From contig CAWIZY010000016.1 of the NCBI GenBank assembly GCA_963840725.1, positions 1,054,001 to 1,118,000 of the forward strand: a DNA stretch of 64,000 nt, given 5' to 3'. Shown here in pieces: positions 17,460 to 27,104 of the stretch. The position numbers were made by a program, and so were the translations under genes. Positions within the stretch are counted from its first letter, which is position 1. Each line of letters opens with the position of its first letter. This DNA is from CAVWDU01 sp963840725 (GTDB lineage Bacteria; Pseudomonadota; Gammaproteobacteria; Pseudomonadales; Halieaceae). The notes beneath the pieces are model-generated. The model was given only the letters and a program-made list of their open reading frames with translations. It had not been told where the DNA came from and made no database searches.

Positions 17460-17966
17460 ATGGCCTTACTTGAAATACTTGAATTCCCTGATCCACGGCT
17501 GCGCACCAAGGCCAAGCCGGTAGCGGCGGTGACAGACGCAACCCGCGAGCTTATCGATGACATGCTAGAGACGATGTACGACGCCCCGGGCATCGGGCTG
17601 GCCGCAACCCAGGTTAATGTGCATCAGCGTATTCTGGTCATCGATGTCTCCGACGCGGCCAGCGACCCACAGGTCTTTATCAATCCGGAGGTCACCGTTC
17701 TCGACCCGGAACTGGGTGAATATGATGAGGGCTGCCTCTCCGTGCCGGGCTTCTACGAGACGGTAAACCGGCCCCGGCGAGTAGCGGTCAGGGCACTGGA
17801 TCGCAGTGGCGAGCTCGTCGAACGCGAACTGGACGGCCTGCTGGCCATTTGCCTGCAACACGAGATTGACCACCTGGACGGCAAGCTTTTCGTCGACTAT
17901 TTATCCCCCCTGAAGCGCACGCGTATTCGCAAAAAACTGGAGAAACTCCAGCGACGCCAGGCCTGA
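17460..17966 (+). CDS. def: Peptide deformylase
   Basis: Metalloenzyme that removes the N-formyl group from nascent proteins. It has 168 residues from the ATG at 17460 (MALLEILEFPDPRLRTKAKP); an upstream in-frame extension lacks family similarity. All three catalytic motifs are present: GIGLAATQV, EGCLSVPG with the metal-binding Cys, and HEIDHLDGKLF with the two His ligands and catalytic Glu. It is followed six bases later by fmt, whose product does the opposite reaction on initiator tRNA. Confidence 0.97.
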   Translation: MALLEILEFPDPRLRTKAKPVAAVTDATRELIDDMLETMYDAPGIGLAATQVNVHQRILVIDVSDAASDPQVFINPEVTVLDPELGEYDEGCLSVPGFYETVNRPRRVAVRALDRSGELVERELDGLLAICLQHEIDHLDGKLFVDYLSPLKRTRIRKKLEKLQRRQA

Positions 17967-17972
17967 GTGCCG

Positions 17973-18947
17973 ATGAGCCAGGAATCACTGGACGTCGTTT
18001 TTGCCGGCACGCCCGACTTTGCTGCAGTCCACCTCGCGGCCCTGCTCAACAGCCCCCATCGAGTAAAGGCTGTGTACACACAGCCGGATCGCCCCGCGGG
18101 CCGCGGCAAACGCTTGCAGCCCAGCCCGGTCAAGCAGTTAGCCATGAAGCACGCGCTGGATGTACACCAACCCACCAGCCTCAAGGCTGTGCCAGAGCAG
18201 GGGCATCTGGCGGGGCTTAACGCCGACGTCCTGGTCGTGGTCGCTTACGGTCTAATTCTACCTCCTGCGATCCTTGAAACCCCGCGCCTGGGCTGCGTCA
18301 ACGTGCACGGTTCGTTACTACCGAGGTGGCGTGGTGCCGCACCGATCCAACGCGCGATCGAGGCTGGTGATACACGTTCGGGGGTCACTATTATGCAAAT
18401 GGACGCTGGCCTTGATACCGGCGCAATGCTGGCCCGGGCGGAATGCTCCGTACATCCAACCACCACCGCTGCTGAACTGCACGATACGCTGGCGTCGCTG
18501 GGGGCACCCCTGCTAACCCGGGTATTGTCCTCGCTGCAGGACCACCTGGCAGCCGCTACCCCCCAGCCGGATGCCGGGGCTACTTACGCCGAGAAGATCA
18601 TCAAGAGCGAAGCCGAAATCGATTGGCGCTGCGATGCAGCCGAGCTGGACAGGCGCATACGCGCCTTCAACCCCTTCCCGGTGTGTTACACCACGGCGCT
18701 AGGTGATCGGGTGAAATTGTGGCAATGCACCCCCCTCTCGAACAAGGACTCGGGGTTGGCACCAGGTACCATCATCACCGCCGACGGAGACGGTATCCTG
18801 GTCCAATGTGGCAGCGGTCAGCTGCGCATACAAATCCTGCAACTGGCCGGCGGCAAGCCACTGGCTGTTGACCAGGTTCTCAATGCCAGAGCGGAAACCT
18901 TCACGCCCGGCAGCCGTCTTGGTCGGGTGCTGGATTCCGCAAATTGA
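17973..18947 (+). CDS. fmt: Methionyl-tRNA formyltransferase
   Basis: Formylates Met-tRNA(fMet) using 10-formyltetrahydrofolate. It has 324 residues from the ATG at 17973 (MSQESLDVVFAGTPDFAAVH); a GTG at 17967 directly after the def stop is the alternative. Motifs are FAGTPDFA, PDRPAGRGKRLQPSPVK, the core VVAYGLILPPAIL and the folate-binding NVHGSLLPRWRGAAPIQRAI, with the catalytic Asn and His. A C-terminal OB-like domain starts near residue 210 (RIRAFNPFPVCYT). Its stop overlaps the possible TTG start of rsmB, so the operon is translationally coupled. Confidence 0.97.
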   Translation: MSQESLDVVFAGTPDFAAVHLAALLNSPHRVKAVYTQPDRPAGRGKRLQPSPVKQLAMKHALDVHQPTSLKAVPEQGHLAGLNADVLVVVAYGLILPPAILETPRLGCVNVHGSLLPRWRGAAPIQRAIEAGDTRSGVTIMQMDAGLDTGAMLARAECSVHPTTTAAELHDTLASLGAPLLTRVLSSLQDHLAAATPQPDAGATYAEKIIKSEAEIDWRCDAAELDRRIRAFNPFPVCYTTALGDRVKLWQCTPLSNKDSGLAPGTIITADGDGILVQCGSGQLRIQILQLAGGKPLAVDQVLNARAETFTPGSRLGRVLDSAN

Positions 18948-18952
18948 AAGCC

Positions 18953-20269
18953 ATGGATACCCGGGCCGCCGCCGGCCGCGTTATCGGGCAGGTGCTGGCG
19001 GGGCAATCCCTGAATAGCGCGCTGCCGACAATGCTGCAGCGCGTCGCGCCGCGCGACCGCGCCCTGCTGCAGCAACTGTGCTATGGCAGCCTGCGCTGCT
19101 CCCCGCGGCTGCAGGCCACACTTGAACAACTACTAACCAAACCCTTACGCGAAAAAGATCGCGACTTGCAGGGCCTGCTGCTGGCTGGTCTATACCAGAT
19201 CAGTGCGACGCGCATCCCGCAACATGCAGCCGTAGCAGCCACTGTGGCTGCCACGCGGGCCCTGAAAAAGGATTGGGCCAAAGGCCTGGTTAATGCCGTT
19301 CTGCGGCGCTACCTGCGTGAGGCCGAGGCCCTCTGCGCAAATCTGCCTGAGGCCGCCGCCGTCGCACACCCCGAGTGGTTGCACCGTCAGCTGCATCGCC
19401 AATGGCCACAGCAAGCTGCCACGATCATCCAGGCTAACAACGAGCAGCCACCGATGACCCTGCGCACCAATGTGCGGCTCAGCAACCGAGAAGCCGACCT
19501 CGAAGCGCTGGCCGCGGCCGGCATCGCAGCGCGTGCCGGTAAGCTCGGAGAACACGGGATCTGTTTGCAGCAAGCTTGTGATGTACAGCAGCTGCCGGGA
19601 TTCGACCAGGGCCGTCTCAGCGTGCAGGACGAAGCAGCCCAGCTCGCAGCACCCCTGCTGGCCGCGGCGGCGGGGGAGCGCGTTCTTGACGCCTGCGCTG
19701 CGCCGGGCGGCAAGAGCTGCCACATCCTGGAACTGCAGCCGGATCTGGCGGAGTTCATCGCAATGGACGTATCCGCTGAGAGACTGGCGCGGGTGGCTGA
19801 GAACATGAGCCGTCTGGGCCTGCAAGCGACGTTGCTCGAAGCGGACGCGGCATCACCACCGGCGACGCTCGATGCCGCAAGCTTCGACCGAATTCTTGTG
19901 GATGCACCCTGCTCCGCGACCGGCGTCATCCGGCGGCACCCGGACATCAAACTGCTGCGCCGCGAGGAAGACATTGATCAATTCGCCCGACAACAGCTCG
20001 ATATTCTGAACGGCGTCTGGCCACTACTGCAAATTGGCGGCACACTGCTCTATGTCACCTGCTCGGTTCTTGAACAGGAGAACTCGGCCGTGGTCGCGAA
20101 GTTCATCGAGGCAAATCAGGACGCCAGCTGCGAGATGCCGCAAGTGGCCTGGGGCGTGGAAATGCCCTATGGTCGGCAATTGCTCCCGCAACCCGATGGC
20201 CCGGACGGGCTGTTTTTCAGCCGGCTGCTAAAAAACCCTCCCCGGGAACTGGGATACACCTCACCATGA
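18953..20269 (+). CDS. rsmB: 16S rRNA (cytosine967-C5)-methyltransferase
   Basis: S-adenosylmethionine-dependent RNA methyltransferase (RsmB/Sun). It has 438 residues from the ATG at 18953; a TTG at 18944 overlapping the fmt stop is an alternative start. The N-terminal NusB-like helical domain (LLQQLCYGSLRCSPRLQATL) is followed by the catalytic domain with SVQDEAAQLAAPLL, the AdoMet motif VLDACAAPGGKSCHIL, the first conserved cysteine in VDAPCSATGVIRRHPD and the catalytic cysteine in LLYVTCSVLEQEN. Both cysteines are present. It ends in an ATGA overlap with trkA. Confidence 0.96.
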   Translation: MDTRAAAGRVIGQVLAGQSLNSALPTMLQRVAPRDRALLQQLCYGSLRCSPRLQATLEQLLTKPLREKDRDLQGLLLAGLYQISATRIPQHAAVAATVAATRALKKDWAKGLVNAVLRRYLREAEALCANLPEAAAVAHPEWLHRQLHRQWPQQAATIIQANNEQPPMTLRTNVRLSNREADLEALAAAGIAARAGKLGEHGICLQQACDVQQLPGFDQGRLSVQDEAAQLAAPLLAAAAGERVLDACAAPGGKSCHILELQPDLAEFIAMDVSAERLARVAENMSRLGLQATLLEADAASPPATLDAASFDRILVDAPCSATGVIRRHPDIKLLRREEDIDQFARQQLDILNGVWPLLQIGGTLLYVTCSVLEQENSAVVAKFIEANQDASCEMPQVAWGVEMPYGRQLLPQPDGPDGLFFSRLLKNPPRELGYTSP

Positions 20270-21639
20270 AGATAATTATTCTCGGTGCCGGCCAGGTCGG
20301 CGGGACCCTCGCAGAACACCTTGCGATAGAGCAAAACGACATCACGGTCGTTGACTCCGACGGCGAGAAACTGCGTGCGCTACAGGACCGACTCGATATC
20401 GGAGCGGTCACCGGCGAGGCCTCACACCCCAGTACACTGTTTAAAGCCGGCGCTGACGATGCCGACATGCTGATCGCCGTTACCAACTCCGACGAAATTA
20501 ATATGATGGCCTGCCAAGTGGCCCATACCCTGTTTAATACACCGACAAAAATCTCCCGAGTTCGCTCCCCCAGCTACCTGGCGTACCAGGAGCAGTTGTT
20601 CACAGCCGACCACATCCCGGTGGACGTCATTATTGGCCCTGAGCAATTGGTGACCAAGAATATCCAGCAATTGATCGCCAACCCAGGTGCTCTACAGGTG
20701 CTTGATTTTGCCGATGGCAGGCTGCAACTGGTGGCGGTCAGGGCAGTGGCGGGGGGACCGATTGTCGGCCATCAGATTCAGGAAATCCGCGACCATATGC
20801 CCAAGGTGGACACCCGGGTTGCAGCCATTTTTCGCCAGAACAGACCGATCATTCCCGAGGGCAGCACAATAGTCGAAGAGGGCGACGAAGTATTTTTTCT
20901 CGCCGCCCGAAAACACATTCGGGAAGTCATGTCGGAGCTGCGCAAGATTGACCAGCCCTATAAGCGTGTGATGATCGCAGGTGGCGGCAACATTGGTGCC
21001 ACCCTGGCCCTGAACATCGAGCGCGACTACCAGGTCAAGGTGATCGAGCGATCCTACGATCGCTGCAAGGTCCTCTCTGAACGCTTGAAAAAAAGCATAG
21101 TGCTCAACGGCAGTGCGTCGGAACCACAATTGCTGGCAGCAGAGAACATCGAGTCCACCGATGTTTTCTGTGCGCTGACCAACAATGATGAATCCAATAT
21201 TATGATGTCCATGCTGGCGAAACGGATGGGTGCCAAAAAAGTCGTGACCCTGATCACCAATGCGGCCTACGCCGACCTGGTGGGGGACGAGATCGATATT
21301 GCCATTTCACCGCAACAGATCACTATTGGCAGTCTACTCACGCATGTGCGACGCGGGGATATCAGCAATGTTCACTCACTGCGGCGCGGCGCGGCCGAAG
21401 CTATCGAGGTCATCGCGCACGGCGACCCGCGTTCGTCAAAGGTGGTGGGGCGACGCCTGGACGAGATCAAACTGCCCGAGGGCGTTACCATCGGCGCGAT
21501 TGTGCGCAATGACCAGGTGCTGATAGCTCACAGCCATGTGATAGTAGAGACCGATGATCACGTGATTCTGTTCCTGGTAGATCGCCACCAGATTTCTGCA
21601 GTAGAGAAACTGTTTGCCGTCGGCTTCGGTTTTTTCTAG
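20266..21639 (+). CDS. trkA: Trk system potassium transport regulatory protein TrkA
   Basis: Cytoplasmic NAD(H)-binding gating subunit of the Trk potassium uptake system. It has 457 residues, with two RCK modules. Each begins with a Rossmann glycine motif: MKIIILGAGQVGGTLAEHL at the N terminus and RVMIAGGGNIGATLALNI near residue 233. Each is followed by an RCK_C domain (GPIVGHQIQEI and SKVVGRRLDEI). It overlaps rsmB by four bases and trkH by one base, so TrkA and TrkH are made from one message. Confidence 0.97.
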   Translation: MKIIILGAGQVGGTLAEHLAIEQNDITVVDSDGEKLRALQDRLDIGAVTGEASHPSTLFKAGADDADMLIAVTNSDEINMMACQVAHTLFNTPTKISRVRSPSYLAYQEQLFTADHIPVDVIIGPEQLVTKNIQQLIANPGALQVLDFADGRLQLVAVRAVAGGPIVGHQIQEIRDHMPKVDTRVAAIFRQNRPIIPEGSTIVEEGDEVFFLAARKHIREVMSELRKIDQPYKRVMIAGGGNIGATLALNIERDYQVKVIERSYDRCKVLSERLKKSIVLNGSASEPQLLAAENIESTDVFCALTNNDESNIMMSMLAKRMGAKKVVTLITNAAYADLVGDEIDIAISPQQITIGSLLTHVRRGDISNVHSLRRGAAEAIEVIAHGDPRSSKVVGRRLDEIKLPEGVTIGAIVRNDQVLIAHSHVIVETDDHVILFLVDRHQISAVEKLFAVGFGFF

Positions 21640-23087
21640 TGCACATCTCGGTCTCATTACGCATCCTCGGCGTCCTGCTGATGGTGTTCAGTTCGGCCAT
21701 GCTGGTGCCCCTGGGTTTTGCCCTGGTTGCCTGGGACAATACGATCACCGGCTTTGCCAGCGCTCTGGGCATTACTTTCTTCTGCGGCCTGTGTCTATGG
21801 CTGCCAGTGCGCCGAGCCAGTCATGACTTGCGAATTCGCGACGGCTTCCTGATAACCTCACTTTTCTGGACCGTACTGGGCCTGTTTGGCGCGCTGCCCT
21901 TCGCACTAACTGACACCCTGTCGCTAACACCCACTGAGGCTGTTTTCGAATCCATCTCCGGGCTCACCACTACCGGCGCTACGGTGATTGTGGGGCTTGA
22001 CGAGCTGCCCCAGTCCCTGCTTTTTTATCGTCAACTGCTTCAGTGGCTGGGGGGGATAGGGATCATTGTGGTCGCCGTTGCGGTCCTGCCCATGCTGGGA
22101 ATAGGGGGCATGCAGCTGTACAAGGCAGAGACGCCGGGGCCCTCCAAAGACAGCAAACTCACACCGCGTATTACTGAGACAGCCAAAGCGCTGGCCATTG
22201 TCTATCTGTCCCTGACCGTCGCCTGCGCGGCTGCCTACTACATGGCCGGCATGTCCGGCTTCGACGCCATCAGCCATTCGCTGTCTACCGTGGCCATTGG
22301 TGGCTTCTCCACCCACGACGCCAGCATGGGCTACTTCGAGAACGAAACCCTGCTGCTGATCTGCAGCCTGTTCATGTGTATTTCCGCGATCAACTTTGGC
22401 CTGCATTTCATGGCCTGGCGGCGGCGCAGTCCGGTGGTCTACCGGAAAGATTCCGAAACCCGCTTTTTTCTCACGATATTGCTGGTTTGCATTGTCATCA
22501 CCTGCCTCTACCTGATTGCCACCGATACCCTGGCGCCGGGGCAGAGCCTGATTCACGGCGTCTTTCAGGCCATCTCCATTACCACCACCACCGGGTTCGC
22601 AACCCAGGATTTTTCCGTCTGGCCCTCATTCTTGCCCGTCATGCTGCTGTTCTTTTCGTTTATGGGCGGCTGCGTGGGCTCCACCGGTGGAGGCATCAAG
22701 GCCATGCGGCTGATGCTGATCTACAAACAGGGTATTCGAGAGCTCAAGCAATTGGTGCACCCACATGCGGTGATCCCGCTCAAGGTCGGCAATCGCCGAG
22801 TGGAGGCCTCAGTGGTAAGCGCGGTCTGGAGCTTTTTTGCCGTCTATATGTTCGTGTTTATTCTGATCCTGCTATTGCTTATGGCCACCGGGCTGGATTT
22901 CACCACCGCTTTTTCTGCAACCGCCGCCTCGCTGAATAATCTGGGCCCCGGCCTCGGTGACGTGGCAGCCAACTACGGCGGCATCAACGAACTGGCCAAG
23001 GGTATCCTGTGTTTCGCCATGCTACTGGGACGTCTGGAAGTTTTCACGCTGCTGGTGCTGTTCACACCTATGTTCTGGCGGCTATAA
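21639..23087 (+). CDS. trkH: Trk potassium transporter membrane subunit
   Basis: Ion-conducting subunit of the Trk system, 482 residues with four repeated pore modules. Selectivity-filter segments can be seen as SGLTTTGATVI, LSTVAIGGFSTHD, TTTTGFATQD and NLGPGLGDV. The start is a GTG whose first G is the last base of the trkA TAG stop. It ends with FTPMFWRL and overlaps the acyltransferase gene on the other strand by six bases. TrkH and TrkG are closely related; the linked trkA and length fit TrkH. Confidence 0.95.
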   Translation: MHISVSLRILGVLLMVFSSAMLVPLGFALVAWDNTITGFASALGITFFCGLCLWLPVRRASHDLRIRDGFLITSLFWTVLGLFGALPFALTDTLSLTPTEAVFESISGLTTTGATVIVGLDELPQSLLFYRQLLQWLGGIGIIVVAVAVLPMLGIGGMQLYKAETPGPSKDSKLTPRITETAKALAIVYLSLTVACAAAYYMAGMSGFDAISHSLSTVAIGGFSTHDASMGYFENETLLLICSLFMCISAINFGLHFMAWRRRSPVVYRKDSETRFFLTILLVCIVITCLYLIATDTLAPGQSLIHGVFQAISITTTTGFATQDFSVWPSFLPVMLLFFSFMGGCVGSTGGGIKAMRLMLIYKQGIRELKQLVHPHAVIPLKVGNRRVEASVVSAVWSFFAVYMFVFILILLLLMATGLDFTTAFSATAASLNNLGPGLGDVAANYGGINELAKGILCFAMLLGRLEVFTLLVLFTPMFWRL

Positions 23088-23975
23088 ATTGTCGTAGACC
23101 CCGGGGCCCTGACGCGGCCTGACACGAAAGCGCTTGTACTCCCACTGATACTGCTCCGGGCAGATCCGCACACAGGCTTCGACTCCCCGGTTCATCGCCG
23201 CCAATGACACCGCCGTGTCATCGTCATAGATTGCCGGCTCAGCAGGCAGAAAATGCAAAATAAAACCACCGGGCACCCGCTGGGCAAAGCCAAACACCGC
23301 CAGCGCCCCGGTGCGGCGCAGCATATTGATTGCCAGGGTCGGCGTAAATGCCGGGGTACCCATAAACGGGCTGTTCTCTCCGGAACCGACATCCCCCGGC
23401 GCCTGATCGGGCAAGATCCCGGAAATGCCGCCGTCCTTGACGCAGCGCAGCAACTTGGCAAGGCCCCGACTGTCGGTGGGTACCAGCGTTACTCCACTGT
23501 GCTGACGACCTTGCTGAATCAACGGATCGAGGGCCTGTATTTTCGGCGGCGCATAAAGGACCACCGCCTGACCCAACGAAGGCAGGTGCAATCCCACCAT
23601 TTCCCAGTTGCCATGGTGCGGCGCCAGAACAATAACACCGCGCCCGGCAGTCTGCGCCTCGCGTACCAGTTCCTCCCCCCTGATTTCCGTGAACAGACCC
23701 TGCACATAGCTCCAGGGTTGCAGCCAGACATGTCCCATCTCGGCCATCAACTCGCCGGTGGAGAGCAAGCTGTTTTTGGCGAGCTGGCGCTGCTCACGGG
23801 CCGACAGTTCTGGAAAAGCCAGCTCGATATTACGCTCGGTCACATTGCGGCTACGCCCCCCGAAAGGCCAGTAGACGCGGGCTATCGTTCGCCCCAGGGC
23901 CCGCGAGACTGACAGGGGCAAGACCGAACTGATTTTCAGCAGAGCCTTGAACAGGGCCGCTTTCAGGTCATCCAT
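23082..23975 (-). CDS. LpxL/HtrB-family lipid A acyltransferase
   Basis: Inner-membrane acyltransferase of the lysophospholipid/lauroyl acyltransferase family, 297 residues from the ATG at 23975 (MDDLKAALFKALLKISSVLP). The catalytic H-x4-(D/E) motif is APHHGNWEMVG; further family segments are GRTIARVYWPFGGRSRNVTERNI, DSRGLAKLLRCVKDGG, SGILPDQAPGD and the C-terminal EQYQWEYKRFR. Known relatives add a secondary acyl chain to lipid A, or an acyl chain to other lipids; which one applies here cannot be decided. No strong ribosome binding site precedes the ATG. It is divergent from glyQ. Confidence 0.9.
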   Translation of the reverse strand: MDDLKAALFKALLKISSVLPLSVSRALGRTIARVYWPFGGRSRNVTERNIELAFPELSAREQRQLAKNSLLSTGELMAEMGHVWLQPWSYVQGLFTEIRGEELVREAQTAGRGVIVLAPHHGNWEMVGLHLPSLGQAVVLYAPPKIQALDPLIQQGRQHSGVTLVPTDSRGLAKLLRCVKDGGISGILPDQAPGDVGSGENSPFMGTPAFTPTLAINMLRRTGALAVFGFAQRVPGGFILHFLPAEPAIYDDDTAVSLAAMNRGVEACVRICPEQYQWEYKRFRVRPRQGPGVYDNL

Positions 23976-24004
23976 TAACAAGATCCGGAATTGCGAGTAG
24001 CGCG

Positions 24005-24033
24005 TATTATGCCGACTCAAGAGACTGTATAAT
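24005..24033 (+). promoter_or_regulatory. Candidate promoter of glyQS
   Basis: A perfect -10 box TATAAT at 24028-24033 lies 35 bases before the glyQ start. The position 17 bases upstream reads TATTAT (24005-24010), a weak -35 match. The same stretch must also contain the start signals of the divergent acyltransferase gene. Confidence 0.5.
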
Positions 24034-24068
24034 ACCCGGCTTTTTGCACCCTAACAGCAGGTAGACCG

Positions 24069-25025
24069 GTGACCAATAACAGTAGCGAGGCGCTCACTTT
24101 TCAACAACTGATACTGCAGCTCCAGCAATTTTGGGCAGATCGTGGCTGCGTCATCCTGCAGCCACTGGACATGGAGGTCGGTGCGGGCACGTTTCATCCG
24201 GCTACCTTCCTGCGTGCGGTGGGCCCCGAAAACTGGAATGCCGCCTATGTGCAACCCAGCCGACGCCCCACCGACGGCCGCTATGGTGAAAACCCCAATC
24301 GTCTGCAGCATTACTACCAGTTTCAGGTGGTTATGAAGCCATCGCCCGCTGAGTTTCAACAACTCTACCTGGATTCACTGGCTGCGTTGGGTATCGACTC
24401 TGCCGTCCATGATATCCGTTTCGTGGAGGACAACTGGGAGTCCCCTACGCTGGGCGCCTGGGGCCTGGGCTGGGAAGTATGGCTAAACGGCATGGAGGTC
24501 ACTCAGTTCACCTACTTCCAGCAGGCTGGCGGGCTGGAGTGCTACCCGGTTACCGGCGAAATCACCTATGGTCTGGAGCGCATTGCAATGTACCTGCAGG
24601 GCGTGGACAGCCTCTACGACCTCGTCTGGGCTCGCGGGCCCGGCGGCACTGTGACCTACGGAGACGTATTCCACCAAAACGAGGTGGAGATGTCACAGTA
24701 CAACTTCGAGGAAGCGGATATCCCGTATCTTTTTGCCCAGTTCGACCACTGCGAGAGCGAAGCGCTGCGCCTGGTTGAAAAGCAACTCCCCCTGCCGGCG
24801 TACGAGATGGTCATGAAAGCCTCGCATACCTTCAACCTGCTGGACGCCCGACATGCCATTTCGGTCACCGAACGGCAGCGATTCATTCTTCGGGTAAGAA
24901 ACCTCGCCAGGGGGGTAGCCAGCGCCTACTTTGACGCCAGGGCAGCTTTGGGATTCCCCATGGCCAGTGAGGAAATACGCAAAGAGGTGCTGGACCGGCA
25001 GCCTGCCTCGGGGGCTGCAGCATGA
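24069..25025 (+). CDS. glyQ: Glycine-tRNA ligase alpha subunit
   Basis: Alpha subunit of the bacterial alpha2beta2 glycyl-tRNA synthetase; it holds the class II catalytic core. It has 318 residues. It starts at a GTG (24069) preceded by AGG. Family sequence is very clear: LTFQQLILQLQQFWADRGC, QPLDMEVGAGTFHPATFLR, YVQPSRRPTDGRYGENPNRL, YYQFQVVMKPSP and AWGLGWEVWLNGMEVTQFTY. Its stop overlaps the glyS ATG (ATGA), giving coupled translation of the two subunits. Confidence 0.98.
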   Translation: MTNNSSEALTFQQLILQLQQFWADRGCVILQPLDMEVGAGTFHPATFLRAVGPENWNAAYVQPSRRPTDGRYGENPNRLQHYYQFQVVMKPSPAEFQQLYLDSLAALGIDSAVHDIRFVEDNWESPTLGAWGLGWEVWLNGMEVTQFTYFQQAGGLECYPVTGEITYGLERIAMYLQGVDSLYDLVWARGPGGTVTYGDVFHQNEVEMSQYNFEEADIPYLFAQFDHCESEALRLVEKQLPLPAYEMVMKASHTFNLLDARHAISVTERQRFILRVRNLARGVASAYFDARAALGFPMASEEIRKEVLDRQPASGAAA

Positions 25026-27100
25026 GCACGGAAAACCTGCTGCTGGAACTCGGCACGGAAGAACTGCCCCCAAAAGCCCTGCAGGCACTGGGCAAGGGAC
25101 TCAGAGACGGGCTGGTGACCGAGCTGGAACAGCGTGGCCTGGGTTTTGAAAACGCTGAATGGTTTGCCGCCCCTCGGCGTCTGGCGGTGCTGATTCACGG
25201 GCTGCAACTGCGCGCCGCAGATCGGGACGTGGAGCTGCTCGGCCCGCCGGCAGATCGGGCCCGGGATGCCGAGGGCAACTGGACGCCTGCCGCTTTGGGC
25301 TTCGCCCGCAAGCAGGGGCTGGAAGCATCAGAACTGCAGGTGCTGGAAACACCCAAAGGTTCTCGGCTCGGGGTGCGCAGAACCGAGCCGGGACTGACAG
25401 CCAAGCAGTGCCTGAATGAAGTCATTACAGCTGCCGTCCAGCAGCTCCCCATACCCAAACGGATGCGCTGGGGAACCAGTCGAGTCGAGTTTGTGCGCCC
25501 GGTGCATTGGGTCGTCGCAATGCTGGGCTGCGACTGTGCGCACGGCGAGATCCTGGGCCTCACTACGGGTAACACCAGCTATGGCCATCGTTTTCACAGC
25601 CCTGGCCCCATCACACTGCAGCGACCTGAGGCCTATGCGGCGGCGCTGGCGGAAGCGAAAGTGGTGGTGGACTTCGCGCAGCGCCGCGCGATGATCCGCG
25701 ACCAGATCCTTGTAGAGGCCAGCGCTTTGCGCGCCGAGGCTGTTATCGACGAAGAACTGCTGGATGAGGTGACCGGGCTGGTCGAGTGGCCGGTGGCACT
25801 TACGGGCGCTTTCGACAAGCGCTTTCTGGAAGTACCCGCTGAGGCCCTGGTGCTGTCGATGAAGGAACATCAGAAGTACTTCCATCTGGTCGATGAAAAA
25901 GGGCAACTACTGCCCAATTTCATCACCATCAGCAACATCGAAAGCACCGACCCCATCGAAGTGATTCGCGGCAATGAGCGGGTCATTCGACCCCGGCTGG
26001 CGGACGCGGCGTTTTTCTATCGCTCGGACCAGAAAACGTCCCTGGCCGACCGGGTGCCGCAGCTGGACAGCATTGTCTTCCAGCAGCAGCTTGGCAGTCT
26101 GGGCGATAAAACCCGGCGACTGGTCGGGTTGTCTGGTGAGCTGGCCCGCTTGATCGGTGCATCCGTGCCGCTGGCCGAGCGCGCTGCGCTGCTCAGCAAA
26201 ACGGACCTTGTCACCGACATGGTGCAGGAGTTCGCCGATATGCAGGGCGTTGCCGGGTACTACTATGCACTCAACGATGGCGAGGAGAAAGCGGTTGCCG
26301 CTGCCCTGGCTCAACAGTACTGGCCTAAATTTTCCGGTGACAAACTGCCCGAAACCGACACGGCCTGCACACTGGCACTGGCCGACCGACTCGACACGCT
26401 GGTGGGTATTTTCGGTATCGGACAGACGCCTACCGGATCGAAGGACCCTTTCGCCCTGCGACGCACCTCACTGGGCGTGCTGCGTATCCTGGTGGGCAAA
26501 AAACTGGACCTTGACCTCCGTGATTGCCTGGGCCTCGCCATCGCCCAGTATCCGGATGGGGCCCTGGCTGTTGATACGGCAGAACAGGTGCTGGCGTACA
26601 TGCTGGAACGGTTTCGCGCCTGGTACGAGGAGGAGCAGATTCCGGTAGAGGTGTTTAAGTCTGTAAGTGCCAACAAACCCAGCAGGCCACTGGATATAGA
26701 TAGGCGCGTTCATGCGGTGCACGCTTTTTCACAATTAACAGAGGCCTCGGCCCTGGCGGCGGCAAACAAACGTGTCGCCAATATACTGGCCAAGCTGGAA
26801 GCCAGTCATCACTTTGCCGAAGTGAACACTGACTTACTCGCAGAGCCAGCGGAGCGCGACTTGGCAGACAAATTGTCGGCGCTATCGTTGAGCTGTGAGC
26901 AGCTGCTTGCAAAAGAGGCGTATACCGAGGCCCTCACCAGTCTGGCGGATTTGCGGGCACCGGTGGATGCGTTTTTTGACGCTGTTATGGTCAACGCTGA
27001 AGACCCGGCACTGCGGGCCAACCGTCTCAATCTGCTCAAGGCCATGCGAGAGCTGTTTCTGCAGGTCGCCGATATTTCCCAGCTGGCCCTCGGCCGTTAG
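25022..27100 (+). CDS. glyS: Glycine-tRNA ligase beta subunit
   Basis: Beta subunit of the heterotetrameric glycyl-tRNA synthetase, needed for tRNA binding. It has 692 residues, a normal length. It begins MSTENLLLELGTEELPPKAL; other family segments are RRLAVLIHGL, RWGTSRVEFVRPVHWVV, GHRFHSPGPI, LVLSMKEHQKYFHLVDEKG, GNERVIRPRLADAAFFY and, near residue 440, TLALADRLDTLVGIFGIG. The C-terminal anticodon-binding-like region ends LRANRLNLLKAMRELFLQVADIS. It is followed four bases later by gmhB. Confidence 0.98.
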   Translation: MSTENLLLELGTEELPPKALQALGKGLRDGLVTELEQRGLGFENAEWFAAPRRLAVLIHGLQLRAADRDVELLGPPADRARDAEGNWTPAALGFARKQGLEASELQVLETPKGSRLGVRRTEPGLTAKQCLNEVITAAVQQLPIPKRMRWGTSRVEFVRPVHWVVAMLGCDCAHGEILGLTTGNTSYGHRFHSPGPITLQRPEAYAAALAEAKVVVDFAQRRAMIRDQILVEASALRAEAVIDEELLDEVTGLVEWPVALTGAFDKRFLEVPAEALVLSMKEHQKYFHLVDEKGQLLPNFITISNIESTDPIEVIRGNERVIRPRLADAAFFYRSDQKTSLADRVPQLDSIVFQQQLGSLGDKTRRLVGLSGELARLIGASVPLAERAALLSKTDLVTDMVQEFADMQGVAGYYYALNDGEEKAVAAALAQQYWPKFSGDKLPETDTACTLALADRLDTLVGIFGIGQTPTGSKDPFALRRTSLGVLRILVGKKLDLDLRDCLGLAIAQYPDGALAVDTAEQVLAYMLERFRAWYEEEQIPVEVFKSVSANKPSRPLDIDRRVHAVHAFSQLTEASALAAANKRVANILAKLEASHHFAEVNTDLLAEPAERDLADKLSALSLSCEQLLAKEAYTEALTSLADLRAPVDAFFDAVMVNAEDPALRANRLNLLKAMRELFLQVADISQLALGR

Positions 27101-27104
27101 GGCC